The position numbers were made by a program, and so were the translations under genes. The notes under the pieces are model-generated. The model did no database searches. It saw only the letters and a program-made list of their open reading frames with translations, and had not been told where the DNA came from. A stretch of DNA of 23,695 nt. Source: a virus. This document shows, piece after piece, positions 1-6,302 of this stretch. The DNA lies in IMG/VR virus record IMGVR_UViG_3300036770_003991, positions 1-23,695 of that record; one strand, written 5' to 3'. How positions within the stretch are numbered: the stretch's first letter is position 1; every line of letters starts with the position of its first letter.

Positions 1-421
1 GAATAAGGAAAGAATGCTGCTTCTAGCAGATCTGCTAGATACAATTCAACCACAACAGTTTAATATTCAGTATTGGACTTCTGATTATGACGAAGATAGC
101 GGAGATCATTTTTGTCAAGACATGGTTGATTTGTCTGCTTACAAGTGTAATACTGCTGCTTGTATTGCTGGTTGGGCTGTTGCTCTTGAAAATGATTTAG
201 AAGTTGTTGATTGCAACATTAATACTATTGAAGATAGAGCTGTAAATTATTTGGACCTTACTGATGAACAGCGTCATCGACTCTTTTACTATTCTTCTCT
301 TAGTATATGGGCTGAGCATGCTTATGAGGTTGGTTTGGGTGAAGATAGTGCTGATGATTTAAGCAGTAAAGGTGCTGCCTATGGTTTGCGTAAGATTGTA
401 AGTGGCGAGTGGGAACTCTGA
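1..421 (+). CDS. Small hypothetical protein with a CIAGWA motif, 5' end cut by the window
   Basis: The start codon lies across the window edge. Base 1 is probably the G of the ATG, because the following in-frame residues NKERM match MNKERM at the start of the next gene. About 140 residues would be complete. Visible features are an N-terminal LLADLLD helix, a central Cys followed by AACIAGWAV, and a C-terminal SGEWEL. The same three blocks recur in the downstream gene, so the two are tandem paralogues. The (G/A)CIAGWA signature occurs in many actinophage hypothetical proteins; I know of no assigned function. The gene is AT-rich and ends 15 nt before the next ATG, so the two are probably co-transcribed. 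Confidence 0.8.
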   Translation, partial: NKERMLLLADLLDTIQPQQFNIQYWTSDYDEDSGDHFCQDMVDLSAYKCNTAACIAGWAVALENDLEVVDCNINTIEDRAVNYLDLTDEQRHRLFYYSSLSIWAEHAYEVGLGEDSADDLSSKGAAYGLRKIVSGEWEL

Positions 422-436
422 TCAAAGGAGAATATG

Positions 437-1009
437 ATGAATAAAGAAAGAATGTCACTATTGGCCGATCTTCTTGACAGCCTTAAGCCTATGAAGTTTG
501 ATATGGGCAACTGGTTTTCCACATACCGTGGTGAAACTGTTGTTCCTAGCACTTACGGTGAAGATCCTGAAGAGCATAAGGATCTTCCTTTTGTTACGAA
601 TACTATCCAGAAGATGAATGGGTATGACTGCGATAGTGCTGCATGTATTGCTGGCTGGGCTGTTGTTCTAAAGCATGATTTTGCTGTCAATCGTCCACAT
701 GCTGAAACGGTACAAGATCGTACTGGCGGTCAGTTGTATGACAATACAGTTGATTCATATGCTGCTCATCTTCCTATTTTGCTTGAGGCTTGTGATTACC
801 TTGGTCTGACAAAAGAGGAAGGTGCTGCTCTATTTACTGATGACGAGCACAATCGGTTCTGGCAGGAATATGCAAGTGATCTTGGTCTTGATCTAGACCC
901 TTATATTGGCTTTGATCTGTCTCTTGTCACTCCAAAGATTGCGGCTAAAGCAATTCGTGGTGTTCTAAGCGGTGACTATGAACTTCTTTGCGGTAGGGGT
1001 GATTACTGA
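437..1009 (+). CDS. Hypothetical protein, tandem paralogue of the preceding gene
   Basis: About 190 residues. Two ATGs stand side by side at 434 and 437. The ribosome site AAGGAG at 425-430 is 6 nt from the second, so 437 is preferred. N-terminal MNKERMSLLADLLDSLKP and central DSAACIAGWAVVLKHD align with the upstream gene. This copy has about 50 extra residues, including a segment like LGLTKEEGAALF that is typical of the longer members of this phage family. The C-terminus LSGDYEL also matches. Function is unknown. The stop overlaps the next start (TGATG), indicating translational coupling. Confidence 0.85.
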   Translation: MNKERMSLLADLLDSLKPMKFDMGNWFSTYRGETVVPSTYGEDPEEHKDLPFVTNTIQKMNGYDCDSAACIAGWAVVLKHDFAVNRPHAETVQDRTGGQLYDNTVDSYAAHLPILLEACDYLGLTKEEGAALFTDDEHNRFWQEYASDLGLDLDPYIGFDLSLVTPKIAAKAIRGVLSGDYELLCGRGDY

Positions 1010-1338
1010 TGCTTTATGATGGTGCAAAGAGATCTTTGATTGCTCAGGCAGATTGGATCAAGGGATATTACAAATCTCTTGTTGGTTGTAAAGTTGTCGG
1101 GGTCAAGGCTCGATACGATGAATATGATAATTCATTCTGGACTGTTCTTGTTCTTGAGGATAAAGACAAGAACACATTTGACTGTGAGCTTTCACAAGAT
1201 CCAGAAGGTAATGGTCCCGGGTTTATGTTCGGTCTTCCAGAGTTCTTTCATGAAGAAGAATATTTCGATATGATTAAGAATCTTGAAGGCGATGATCTTG
1301 ATAGAATGTTCCACACAAAAGTAAAGGATGGTGAGTGA
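1009..1338 (+). CDS. Hypothetical phage protein, 109 aa
   Basis: Starts in a TGATG overlap with the preceding stop and ends in another TGATG overlap. It is soluble and acidic with no membrane segment. A beta-rich middle (VVGVKARYDEYDNSFWTVLVL) is followed by a Gly/Pro turn (GNGPGFMFGLP) and an acidic helical end. I do not recognise the family. Tight coupling on both sides supports a real gene in one polycistronic unit. Confidence 0.75.
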   Translation: MLYDGAKRSLIAQADWIKGYYKSLVGCKVVGVKARYDEYDNSFWTVLVLEDKDKNTFDCELSQDPEGNGPGFMFGLPEFFHEEEYFDMIKNLEGDDLDRMFHTKVKDGE

Positions 1339-1538
1339 TGGCAGGTAAGAAGCCGGCAAAGTTGGCTAGCAATGAGAAGCAGAAGAATGAGACGATTGGT
1401 AAGCATGTTCGTTACATTGGTATGGGTAATAGGTGGTATGTTTGCCCTTCTTGTGACAGGAAGTTCCTTCGTGGGTTTTTCTGGGAAGAAGGTCAAAAGA
1501 ATGGATGCTCGCAAGGGTGTCTCAAGGTCCAACTCTAA
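1338..1538 (+). CDS. Small zinc-ribbon-like protein, 66 aa
   Basis: The ATG at 1338 overlaps the previous stop; a GTG one codon upstream is the alternative. A basic N-terminal tail (AGKKPAKLA) precedes CPSC and a second half CSQGC. This gives a CxxC...CxxxC pattern that could bind one zinc. Such mini zinc ribbons are common in phage early regions and may bind nucleic acid or proteins, but no specific role can be assigned. Confidence 0.7.
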   Translation: MAGKKPAKLASNEKQKNETIGKHVRYIGMGNRWYVCPSCDRKFLRGFFWEEGQKNGCSQGCLKVQL

Positions 1539-1555
1539 TTACATGTGGGAGTGAT

Positions 1556-1828
1556 GTGAACAATCTAACTATTTACACTATGGCGTTTGATGATGAAACT
1601 TTTATTGAGTTGGATGATTTGATATCCGATCTGGACGGTGTTCATTTGGATATGGGTCGTCCTGTGGGTGATGCTCTGGATCAGAGCATTGATATGATGA
1701 TGTTTAGGCTTGCGAATAAACACGAAATTAGCTTTACCTGTATCGATGGAAACAACTATGTTTTCCATCCACGAAATTTGTCATCTGATTTTGTGAATGA
1801 GCAATGGGTCATCAATCATAATGGGTGA
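1556..1828 (+). CDS. Hypothetical acidic protein, 90 aa, GTG start
   Basis: The reading frame is open from 1505, but translation most likely begins at GTG 1556, 4 nt after GGGAG at 1547-1551 and after the previous stop. An in-frame ATG at 1580 lacks a ribosome site. The product is acidic (DDETFIELDDLISDLDG) with no transmembrane segment. I do not recognise the family. It overlaps the next gene by 8 nt if that one starts at 1821. Confidence 0.65.
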   Translation: MNNLTIYTMAFDDETFIELDDLISDLDGVHLDMGRPVGDALDQSIDMMMFRLANKHEISFTCIDGNNYVFHPRNLSSDFVNEQWVINHNG

Positions 1829-1994
1829 TGATATTGTTGTTTCTGACGGAGGTGAAGTGCTTGTGAGAAGGGCCGGTTCTGGTCAATTCGATATTCCAGC
1901 ACTTTACGAATACTTCTATGAGGAAAGAAACATGGAACTCTTTGAAGATTTTTCTTTCGAAGAATTTGTTCTTTATCTCAAGAATCATACCTAA
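1821..1994 (+). CDS. Hypothetical small acidic protein
   Basis: The frame is open from 1797. Three starts are plausible: ATG 1821, overlapping the preceding stop, or GTG 1857 or 1863, downstream of GGAGG at 1848-1852. The product has 43-57 residues and ends in a helical, aromatic and acidic segment (FEDFSFEEFVLYLKNHT). Function is unknown. It is the last gene before a hairpin at 2052-2078. Confidence 0.55.
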   Translation: MGDDIVVSDGGEVLVRRAGSGQFDIPALYEYFYEERNMELFEDFSFEEFVLYLKNHT

Positions 1995-2051
1995 GAATAA
2001 TCCTAATACTACAAAACAATTATCATAAGGACAATTGTAATTTAAGAATGG

Positions 2052-2085
2052 GCATGGGGTGTTTTGCAAGCCCCATGCTTTATTC
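2052..2085 (+). terminator. Hairpin, possible rightward terminator
   Basis: GCATGGGG at 2052-2059 pairs with CCCCATGC at 2071-2078 (8 bp, 11-nt loop), followed by a T-rich tail TTTATTCG. It lies in the 143-bp gap between two gene clusters. The interrupted T-tract makes it a weak or attenuating terminator. Confidence 0.5.
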
Positions 2086-2137
2086 GTCTTAGAAGCAAAA
2101 TTAGAGGGGTCTGAGAGGACTGTGGAGGTAGTTTGCT

Positions 2138-2344
2138 ATGCATTTGGATAGGACTTTAGCCGGTCGAAGGGTCATTCTTCAGCATTGTACTGATCCTTAC
2201 ACTGATCTTAAGTGTGGGGATAAGGGAACTGTTTTATATGAGGATGATGCTTTGACTTTGCATGTGAAGTGGGACCGTGGTGGTACTTTAGGTATGACTA
2301 TGGAAGATAGTTATTCGATTATGCCGGAGGGTTATGATGGATAA
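2138..2344 (+). CDS. DUF4314-like small protein
   Basis: 68 residues, with GGAGG at 2124-2128 placed 9 nt before the ATG. The pattern GRRVILQHCTDPYTDLK, GDKGTVLYEDD, LHVKWDRGGTLGM matches the DUF4314 fold: a small SH3-like beta barrel with a GxGTV turn and a final WDxGxTLG strand. This domain is common in phages and plasmids. Its function is unknown, though the fold suggests a binding role. It overlaps the next gene by 8 nt. Confidence 0.8.
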   Translation: MHLDRTLAGRRVILQHCTDPYTDLKCGDKGTVLYEDDALTLHVKWDRGGTLGMTMEDSYSIMPEGYDG

Positions 2345-2561
2345 GATTTATATAGTTTTATCGGGAAATATCTTTGAGGGGTTCGAGCTTTTTGGTCCTT
2401 TCGCAAGTTTTGATGATGCTTGTGAGTGGGCTGAAGGATCTAGGGAACTCGAATGGTATGTCGCTACTTTGAAGCATCCTATTGATGCGATGGACAAAGG
2501 TGGCGAGTATTGGTCAGATGCGGCTAAGGAAATTGCGAAAAGGATCGTTGTCAATGGATAA
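2337..2561 (+). CDS. Hypothetical small protein, 74 aa
   Basis: ATG 2337 lies 6 nt from GGAGG at 2326-2330; ATG 2334 is the alternative, at only 3 nt. The sequence YIVLSGNIFEGFELFGPF followed by DDACEWAEG resembles a recurring phage hypothetical family in which a short beta hairpin precedes an acidic helix. No catalytic motif is seen. It overlaps the upstream gene, and its end carries the ribosome site of the next. Confidence 0.7.
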   Translation: MDKIYIVLSGNIFEGFELFGPFASFDDACEWAEGSRELEWYVATLKHPIDAMDKGGEYWSDAAKEIAKRIVVNG

Positions 2562-2571
2562 GGAGAACATG

Positions 2572-2778
2572 ATGAAGAATGATATGCCGGAATACTTTGA
2601 TGCTGTTCTGAGTGTTCGTTATGTGACTGAGGATATTGTTCGGGAGCTTATTGCTTCTGGTAATGAGAATCCTGATCTTGATGATGTTTTGATTCATATC
2701 GACAATCTTCTGCATACAGAGTTTAGGTCAACGAGTAGGACTTTTTCTTTGTTTGATTCTAGCGGGGAGGAGTACTGA
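2572..2778 (+). CDS. Hypothetical small acidic protein, 68 aa
   Basis: The open frame runs from 2482, but that part overlaps the preceding gene. AAGGAG at 2560-2565 sits 6 nt before ATG 2572 (ATG 2569 is next to it). The product is acidic and probably helical (VTEDIVRELIAS, LDDVLIHIDNLL). The family is not recognised. Its stop overlaps the next ATG (TGATG). Confidence 0.65.
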   Translation: MKNDMPEYFDAVLSVRYVTEDIVRELIASGNENPDLDDVLIHIDNLLHTEFRSTSRTFSLFDSSGEEY

Positions 2779-2981
2779 TGGATAATAGGCTTTTGTTCTC
2801 TCAGGGTACAAGGTTGGGTGCCTGGTTGGCTTCTAATGATTACCTTAATCTTGAAGAGTGGGGTTGGGATTCTGATTACTACAAGGATTCTTCGGGGGTT
2901 TGGTTTGATTCTTTGGGTAATGAAGTGAATCTGTTCGAGTGTGCTTTCCATGCTATGGAGGCGGCTAATGAAAGAGCCTGA
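2778..2981 (+). CDS. Hypothetical small protein, 67 aa
   Basis: Begins in a TGATG overlap. It is rich in aromatic and acidic residues (LEEWGWDSDYYKDSSGVWFD), with a C-terminal helix FECAFHAMEAANERA. It has no membrane segment or metal motif. The family is not recognised. It overlaps the following gene by 14 nt. Confidence 0.65.
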   Translation: MDNRLLFSQGTRLGAWLASNDYLNLEEWGWDSDYYKDSSGVWFDSLGNEVNLFECAFHAMEAANERA

Positions 2982-3192
2982 TATGTGTCCTGAGTGCGGG
3001 GAATCGTATGGTGATTTTCAGTCACGTATGGATATGCCTCCTAATGAGATGATTGAAGAGTATGAGTGTGTTGGCTGTGATACACGATGGACTGTTGTAT
3101 ATCAGATAAGGTCGGTCCGTTGGGAAACATATGCCGGTATTCATGAGAATACGTATCCTAATAAGCAATACGATCCGAATGAACCTTTCTGA
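2968..3192 (+). CDS. Small zinc-ribbon-like protein, 74 aa
   Basis: ATG 2968 follows GGAGG at 2957-2961 by 6 nt and is preferred over the longer open frame from 2941. CPEC near the N-terminus and CVGC about 32 residues later form a CxxC...CxxC zinc ribbon. The segment CDTRWTVVY after the second pair is typical of ribbon proteins. It may bind nucleic acid, but a specific role is unknown. It is the last gene of the left rightward cluster. Confidence 0.7.
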   Translation: MKEPDMCPECGESYGDFQSRMDMPPNEMIEEYECVGCDTRWTVVYQIRSVRWETYAGIHENTYPNKQYDPNEPF

Positions 3193-3294
3193 ATAGAGGT
3201 ACGAACCCCGGCGGGGTTAGGGTAGGTATTATGTATATAGGAACATACATAGATAGATGTATCTACACTCCCCAGATATCGATACACCTCTATT
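3192..3294 (+). ncRNA. Possible folded RNA element after the left gene cluster
   Basis: AATAGAGGT at 3192-3200 can pair with ACCTCTATT at 3286-3294. Inside are three further hairpins: AACCCC-GGC-GGGGTT (3204-3218), ATGTAT/ATACAT (3231-3250) and AGATA-GATG-TATCT (3251-3264). It lacks the arms and invariant bases of a tRNA. It could be a 3' UTR structure or a small RNA. The region is AT-rich, so chance pairing is a real alternative. Confidence 0.25.
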
Positions 3295-3456
3295 AATTCC
3301 TTCATAGATTGATACAGCAAATACCCTAAACGTGTCCAGCGTTCTCGGTTTATGTGCACAATAAAGCTCAGGATGTGTTGAATTTGCTGGTGTTTTTGCT
3401 CAGAAAGGTACGCTTTTTGTTATTTTCCTAGGGATTTTTAACAGTTTTAAGAAATT

Positions 3457-3521
3457 AGGCGGGTTAGGTGTTGTGTTCTCCCCTATATAGGAGAATAGAA
3501 ACACTTAACCCGCCTTTTTTT
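3457..3521 (+). terminator. Strong rightward intrinsic terminator
   Basis: AGGCGGGTTAGGTGT pairs with ACACTTAACCCGCCT (15 bp, one G-U) around an inner TTCTCC/GGAGAA stem, and is followed by seven T residues. It would stop transcripts leaving the left gene cluster. Its loop carries one of the CCTATATAGG palindromes. Confidence 0.8.
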
Positions 3522-3922
3522 ATCTATCCCTAGGTAAATTAATAGATAGGCTTATTGGTTGTGTGTATACCCCTATATAGGAAGAAGAACACTTTAACCC
3601 GGCCGGGTTGGGTAAGGGTTTATCTATGTCTTCAGTAACCTAACGTAGTGTAGGTACGCCCATAAAGGGATCTACGTTAAATAAAAAAAGAACTGATAGA
3701 TATAACTATCGTACAACCGGCAAATGTGGGGGGAAATGTGTCGATTTGGACGGTGATCGATTTAATGACCCTATTAGTCCAAATTACAACGATGATATAT
3801 ACAACGAAAGTTGCGGGGGATTTTGGGGGTCTATTAAGTGTTCTTATTCCCTAGAGATATAGACATCTAATCCGCCAGGGTTTAGGTACCTATACTGCTA
3901 CCTATACTGCTCCCTATATAGG
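3482..3922. repeat. Three copies of the palindrome CCTATATAGG
   Basis: Copies at 3482-3491, 3572-3581 and 3913-3922. The third is preceded by a direct repeat of CCTATACTGCT. A perfect AACCCGGCCGGGTT palindrome (3596-3609) lies just after the second copy. They could be protein-binding sites or hairpin arms. They occur only in the gene-free stretch. Confidence 0.6.
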
Positions 3923-3983
3923 TCGAGCATAAAGGTAACAAGAGATAAGGGATTGAGTAAGGGAATAGATCAGTCATAGGAAC

Positions 3984-4030
3984 TTAACGTTAAGACCGCA
4001 TACTCCACCTGAACCCATTCTTAACGTTAA
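3984..4030 (-). promoter_or_regulatory. Orphan leftward promoter module
   Basis: Reading leftward: TTAACG (complement of 4025-4030), a 19-bp spacer, GAGTAT (complement of 4000-4005), then a second palindrome at 3984-3993. The two palindromes lie 37 bp apart. The plan matches the modules upstream of genes to the right, but no gene follows; transcription would enter the gene-free region. Confidence 0.5.
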
Positions 4031-4155
4031 AAACGAACCAGTATTAGCATAACGTTACCCATAAAGGTAATTAGAATTAATAGATTGGATAAATGATGAG
4101 AAAACGGATTAGGAAATACATTAAACTTTTTGAATTCTTAACGTTAAAAATAAAC

Positions 4156-4190
4156 GGGCGTGTCATTTCACCGATCAATCGGTCACGCCC
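4156..4190 (-). terminator. GGGCGT/ACGCCC hairpin
   Basis: GGGCGTG at 4156-4162 pairs with CACGCCC at 4184-4190, with an inner ACCGAT/ATCGGT stem. On the minus strand it is followed, after a short gap, by TTTTTAACGTTAA. It is the first member of the covarying hairpin series. Confidence 0.55.
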
Positions 4191-4303
4191 GCCGGTTCTT
4201 AACGTTAAGTTCTGACTCGGGTTGTTTCTTAACGTTAACTTCTTCTCCCCTGGCTTTTAACGTTAAGAAACTCGACCGAAAAAAAATTTAACGGTAGACC
4301 CTG

Positions 4304-4333
4304 GCCGGTGAGGGTCACTCGACCCTCACCGGC
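4304..4333 (-). terminator. 13-bp hairpin after the gene at 4341-4640
   Basis: GCCGGTGAGGGTC pairs perfectly with GACCCTCACCGGC around the tetraloop ACTC. It starts 7 nt after the stop codon. On the minus strand a run of eight T residues follows about 15 nt later, so it may act as a terminator or as an RNA-stabilising 3' hairpin. Confidence 0.65.
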
Positions 4334-4340
4334 ACACCGG

Positions 4341-4640
4341 TCACTTCAGGCGAATCTGCGGAACGCCGTCGGGCGAGAAGATGATGGCGAAGGAGGTGTG
4401 CCCCGCCGCGCGCATGGCGACCCGCAGGGATGCGGACACGCGCGCCTTCTCCGTCCGGTAGTTGGCCGCGGTCGGGTCCAACTTCTGCGAGGGGATGCGG
4501 ATGGCGCGACCCGGCGTGAGGGTCCGCAGTCCGTCCACCAGAGCCGGGTCCACGTTGGACTTCCGTCCACGCCTGACCGCCTGAATCTCGTCCTCAGGGA
4601 TCTCCTCGAAGTCCCATCCGTGAGTCGTCTTTCCTGCCAT
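4341..4640 (-). CDS. Hypothetical basic protein, 99 aa, paralogue of the gene at 5629-5928
   Basis: GGAG sits 6 nt before the ATG. The product shares about two thirds of its residues with the 99-residue protein two genes away, with no length change. Conserved blocks are AVRRGRKSNVDP, TPGRAIRIP, KARVSASLRxAMRAAGHTSF and GVPQIRLK at the C-terminus. The RRGRKS patch and basic helix hint at nucleic-acid binding, but I recognise no named domain. The gene is GC-rich, unlike the AT-rich genes at either end of the window. It forms its own transcription unit with an upstream palindrome module and a 3' hairpin. Confidence 0.8.
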   Translation of the reverse strand: MAGKTTHGWDFEEIPEDEIQAVRRGRKSNVDPALVDGLRTLTPGRAIRIPSQKLDPTAANYRTEKARVSASLRVAMRAAGHTSFAIIFSPDGVPQIRLK

Positions 4641-4831
4641 GTCATTCTCCGTTCTGGACCTACTTCCGTTTCAGTCCCTTAGGTGACATTGGAAACGCTA
4701 TCGCCCATCCCAACATTTCCACCCTATCCGATAGTTGCAAATGCAACCAGGAGGCGGTCGAGTGCGGTCGAGTATGTATCGTTAAGAGCTCATAAAGAGA
4801 TTGGTTAACGTTAAGTCCCATAAAGGCCGGG

Positions 4832-4875
4832 TTAACGTTAAGAATTCATACTCAACTTCATAATCTTAACGTTAA
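4832..4875 (-). promoter_or_regulatory. Palindrome-flanked promoter for the gene at 4341-4640
   Basis: Minus-strand TTAACG (4870-4875), 16-bp spacer, GAGTAT (4848-4853), then a palindrome at the expected start point (4832-4841). The palindromes are 34 bp apart. Further downstream lie two CTTTATG heptamers (4791, 4819) and another palindrome (4805). These elements occupy the 351-bp gap 4641-4991; no gene was found in it. Confidence 0.55.
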
Positions 4876-4884
4876 AAACCGCTC

Positions 4885-4918
4885 GGGTGTAACGTTAAGG
4901 GCTTTTAACGTTACACCC
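4885..4918 (-). terminator. 14-bp GGGTGT hairpin containing palindrome halves
   Basis: GGGTGTAACGTTAA (4885-4898) pairs with TTAACGTTACACCC (4905-4918) around a 6-nt loop. On the minus strand it is followed by GAGCGG and TTTTTAACG, so it could end transcription just before the next promoter. Confidence 0.6.
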
Positions 4919-4951
4919 TCCGATTTTAACGTTAACATATTTTTAAGCGTT

Positions 4952-4983
4952 AAAAAGCCCCGACTGGATGCCGGGGTTTTTAA
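4952..4983 (-). terminator. Terminator after the gene at 4992-5306
   Basis: CCCCG (4958-4962) pairs with CGGGG (4972-4976). T-tracts flank both sides, so it could work in both directions; on the minus strand the tail reads CTTTTTAACG. Confidence 0.6.
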
Positions 4984-4991
4984 CGGTAGGA

Positions 4992-5306
4992 CTATGCCCT
5001 GTATTTACCGAAGTTAATCCGATTATCACAGTACCTGATCGAAACGTTAAGAGTGTCCTCTTCCTCGACCTCGTCGTTCTTAACGACAAAGTGATCGAAG
5101 TAGTCGGAAATGTCACCGGTCACGCAATAGATGAATGCGAGCATGCGCTCGGTATGGGTCAGGTCGGTCAGGTCAAGGTCGGCCGGAGTCCAAACGTTAA
5201 ACTGTTCCCGAATCTCTCTGGACGCCGCACAGCGGGTGCAGAGCACAGCGGGGACGGCCATCCGGAGACCGCAGTTCTGACATGGGGTACGTTCACTCAT
5301 TCGCAT
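4992..5306 (-). CDS. Hypothetical zinc-ribbon protein, 104 aa
   Basis: The N-terminus carries CQNC and CTRC 14 residues apart, a CxxC...CxxC zinc-binding pair. An acidic helical middle (LTDLTHTERMLAFIYCVTG) and a short basic tail follow. Starts at 5306 and 5300 both lack a clear ribosome site. Upstream, TAACCT lies 6 nt before ATG 5306 with TTGTGA 16 bp further up, so a leaderless transcript starting at 5306 is likely. Function is unknown. The gene is separated from its neighbours by palindrome modules. Confidence 0.7.
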   Translation of the reverse strand: MRMSERTPCQNCGLRMAVPAVLCTRCAASREIREQFNVWTPADLDLTDLTHTERMLAFIYCVTGDISDYFDHFVVKNDEVEEEDTLNVSIRYCDNRINFGKYRA

Positions 5307-5391
5307 ACCAGTAGGTTATCAGATTAGGCCAGGATCACAAGCCTTTTTTTCTAATGTTAATTGGTCGAGGTGTAAAGTTTATGGCTAAGGT

Positions 5392-5436
5392 TTAACGTTA
5401 AAAACACATAATAAAGATAGCAACATTTAACGTTAA
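5392..5436 (-). promoter_or_regulatory. Palindrome-flanked promoter for the gene at 4992-5306
   Basis: Minus-strand TTAACG (5431-5436), a 17-bp spacer, TATTAT (5408-5413), and a palindrome at the start point (5392-5401). Spacing between palindromes is exactly 35 bp. The rest of the 322-bp gap 5307-5628 holds a dyad, four more palindromes and a terminator; no gene was found. Confidence 0.65.
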
Positions 5437-5444
5437 AAATCCAC

Positions 5445-5478
5445 GGGCGTAACACTACTTGTTGTTACGGTTACGCCC
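5445..5478 (-). terminator. GGGCGTAAC/GTTACGCCC hairpin
   Basis: A 9-bp stem (5445-5453 with 5470-5478). Minus-strand continuation is GTGGATTTTTAACG. It corresponds to the GGGTGT hairpins in neighbouring modules, with the third base pair from the 5' side changed on both arms. Confidence 0.55.
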
Positions 5479-5584
5479 GCCGTTCTTAACGTTAAGGAAT
5501 GAGTCTTTAACGTTAAGATTCTATCGTCAAAAAAAATTAACGTTAGGAGGTTCTTAACGTTAGGAGTACTCGACCACGAACAAA

Positions 5585-5606
5585 CCCCCGGCCTGTTGGC
5601 CGGGGG
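5585..5606 (-). terminator. Terminator after the gene at 5629-5928
   Basis: CCCCCGGCC pairs with GGCCGGGGG around TGTT (9 bp). On the minus strand the tail is TTTGTT, a moderate T-tract. Confidence 0.65.
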
Positions 5607-5628
5607 CTGTCCGGGGGGGGATGGGGGG

Positions 5629-5928
5629 TCACTTGAGACGGATCTGCGGGACACCCTCCGGGGAGAACACGATCGTGAACGACGTGTGACCGGCCGCACG
5701 CATCGCCGTGCGGAGCGAGGCCGAGACCCGGGCCTTGTCGGTCTTGTAGGTCGGTGCCTTGGGATCGAGAGCCTGCGCCGGGATGCGGATCGCCCGGCCG
5801 GGGGTCATCCCCTTGAGAGCCTCCACAAACGCCGGATCGACGTTGCTCTTGCGCCCCCGGCGCACGGCCGTGATCTCGCTCTCGTCGATCTCTTCGAATG
5901 CCCAGTCGTTGTTCTTGTTCGCTGCCAT
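5629..5928 (-). CDS. Hypothetical basic protein, 99 aa, paralogue of the gene at 4341-4640
   Basis: The ATG at 5928 is preceded by AAAGGGTGA and by a GTGTTGGG/CCCAACAC hairpin in the 5' leader, so the longer open frame to 5973 is not used. Sequence blocks match the paralogue: EEIDESEITAVRRGRKSNVD, TPGRAIRIPAQALDP, KARVSASLRTAMRAAGHTSF, GVPQIRLK. Identity is high across the full length, suggesting fairly recent duplication of a whole cassette or strong constraint. Function is unknown; the basic patch suggests nucleic-acid contact. GC-rich. Confidence 0.8.
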   Translation of the reverse strand: MAANKNNDWAFEEIDESEITAVRRGRKSNVDPAFVEALKGMTPGRAIRIPAQALDPKAPTYKTDKARVSASLRTAMRAAGHTSFTIVFSPEGVPQIRLK

Positions 5929-5951
5929 GTCGGTCACCCTTTCGGTGCTCT

Positions 5952-5973
5952 GTGTTGGGCTTGTTCCCAACAC
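5952..5973 (-). promoter_or_regulatory. 5' leader hairpin
   Basis: GTGTTGGG (5952-5959) pairs with CCCAACAC (5966-5973), loop CTTGTT. It lies about 24 nt before the start codon and just upstream of the ribosome site of the gene at 5629-5928. Confidence 0.5.
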
Positions 5974-6140
5974 CTAGAACGATACCTAATCCGACTGCGT
6001 TTGTGGTGACAGACACGTTACAGGATTATTACGATCTCATTACGGTGATCTGGGTCGAGTTTGCCCCGTAACGTTAACTTCCGGCTATCGTTAATAAAGC
6101 TCATGTCGATTGCCTAACGTTAAGCTCCATAAAGGGCGGG

Positions 6141-6186
6141 CTAACGTTAAAAACATAAACTCAAGCCAGACGAATCTTAACGTTAA
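6141..6186 (-). promoter_or_regulatory. Palindrome-flanked promoter-like module for the gene at 5629-5928
   Basis: Minus-strand TTAACG (6181-6186), a long 20-bp spacer, GTTTAT (6155-6160), and a second palindrome (6141-6150). Palindrome spacing is 36 bp. The wide spacer makes it a weaker promoter candidate. CTTTATG follows at 6128-6134. No gene was found in the 374-bp gap 5929-6302. Confidence 0.45.
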
Positions 6187-6193
6187 AAACCCC

Positions 6194-6229
6194 GGGTGTA
6201 ACGTTAATGGTGTGCTTAACGTTACACCC
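6194..6229 (-). terminator. 14-bp GGGTGT hairpin containing palindrome halves
   Basis: GGGTGTAACGTTAA (6194-6207) pairs with TTAACGTTACACCC (6216-6229), 8-nt loop. On the minus strand it is followed by GGGGTTTTTAACG. Confidence 0.6.
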
Positions 6230-6263
6230 GCATTTTAACGTTAACTTTTGTCTAAGCGTTAAA

Positions 6264-6294
6264 AATCCGGCTCTCGGGGGGTAAGAGCCGGATT
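6264..6294 (-). terminator. Terminator after the gene at 6303-6458
   Basis: AATCCGGCTCT pairs with AGAGCCGGATT (11 bp) 8 nt after the stop codon. On the minus strand it is followed by TTTAACGCTTAGAC. Confidence 0.7.
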
Positions 6295-6302
6295 CTTAAC
6301 GT

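Larger units (their letters stand above)
3193..3983. other. Gene-free AT-rich region
   Basis: No open frame with a credible ribosome site was found on either strand. The region holds the terminator, the CCTATATAGG palindromes, an 8-bp inverted repeat ATTTGGAC/GTCCAAAT (3744-3784), and two copies of CATAAAG (3661, 3928), a heptamer shared with the modules to the right. A leftward promoter-like module at 3984-4030 faces into it. A 31-codon leftward frame starting near 3978 has no ribosome site. Confidence 0.6.

Noticed and set aside
3192-3294. tRNA gene
   Set aside because: No D-loop GG, no TTCRA-type T-loop, no 7-bp acceptor with proper arm spacing. No tRNA was found elsewhere in the window either.
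3880-3980. 31-codon leftward gene starting near 3978
   Set aside because: No ribosome site; the product is low-complexity, coming from the CCTATACTGCT direct repeat.
5543-6016. Leftward open frame of 157 codons
   Set aside because: Out of frame with the well-conserved paralogue gene at 5629-5928.
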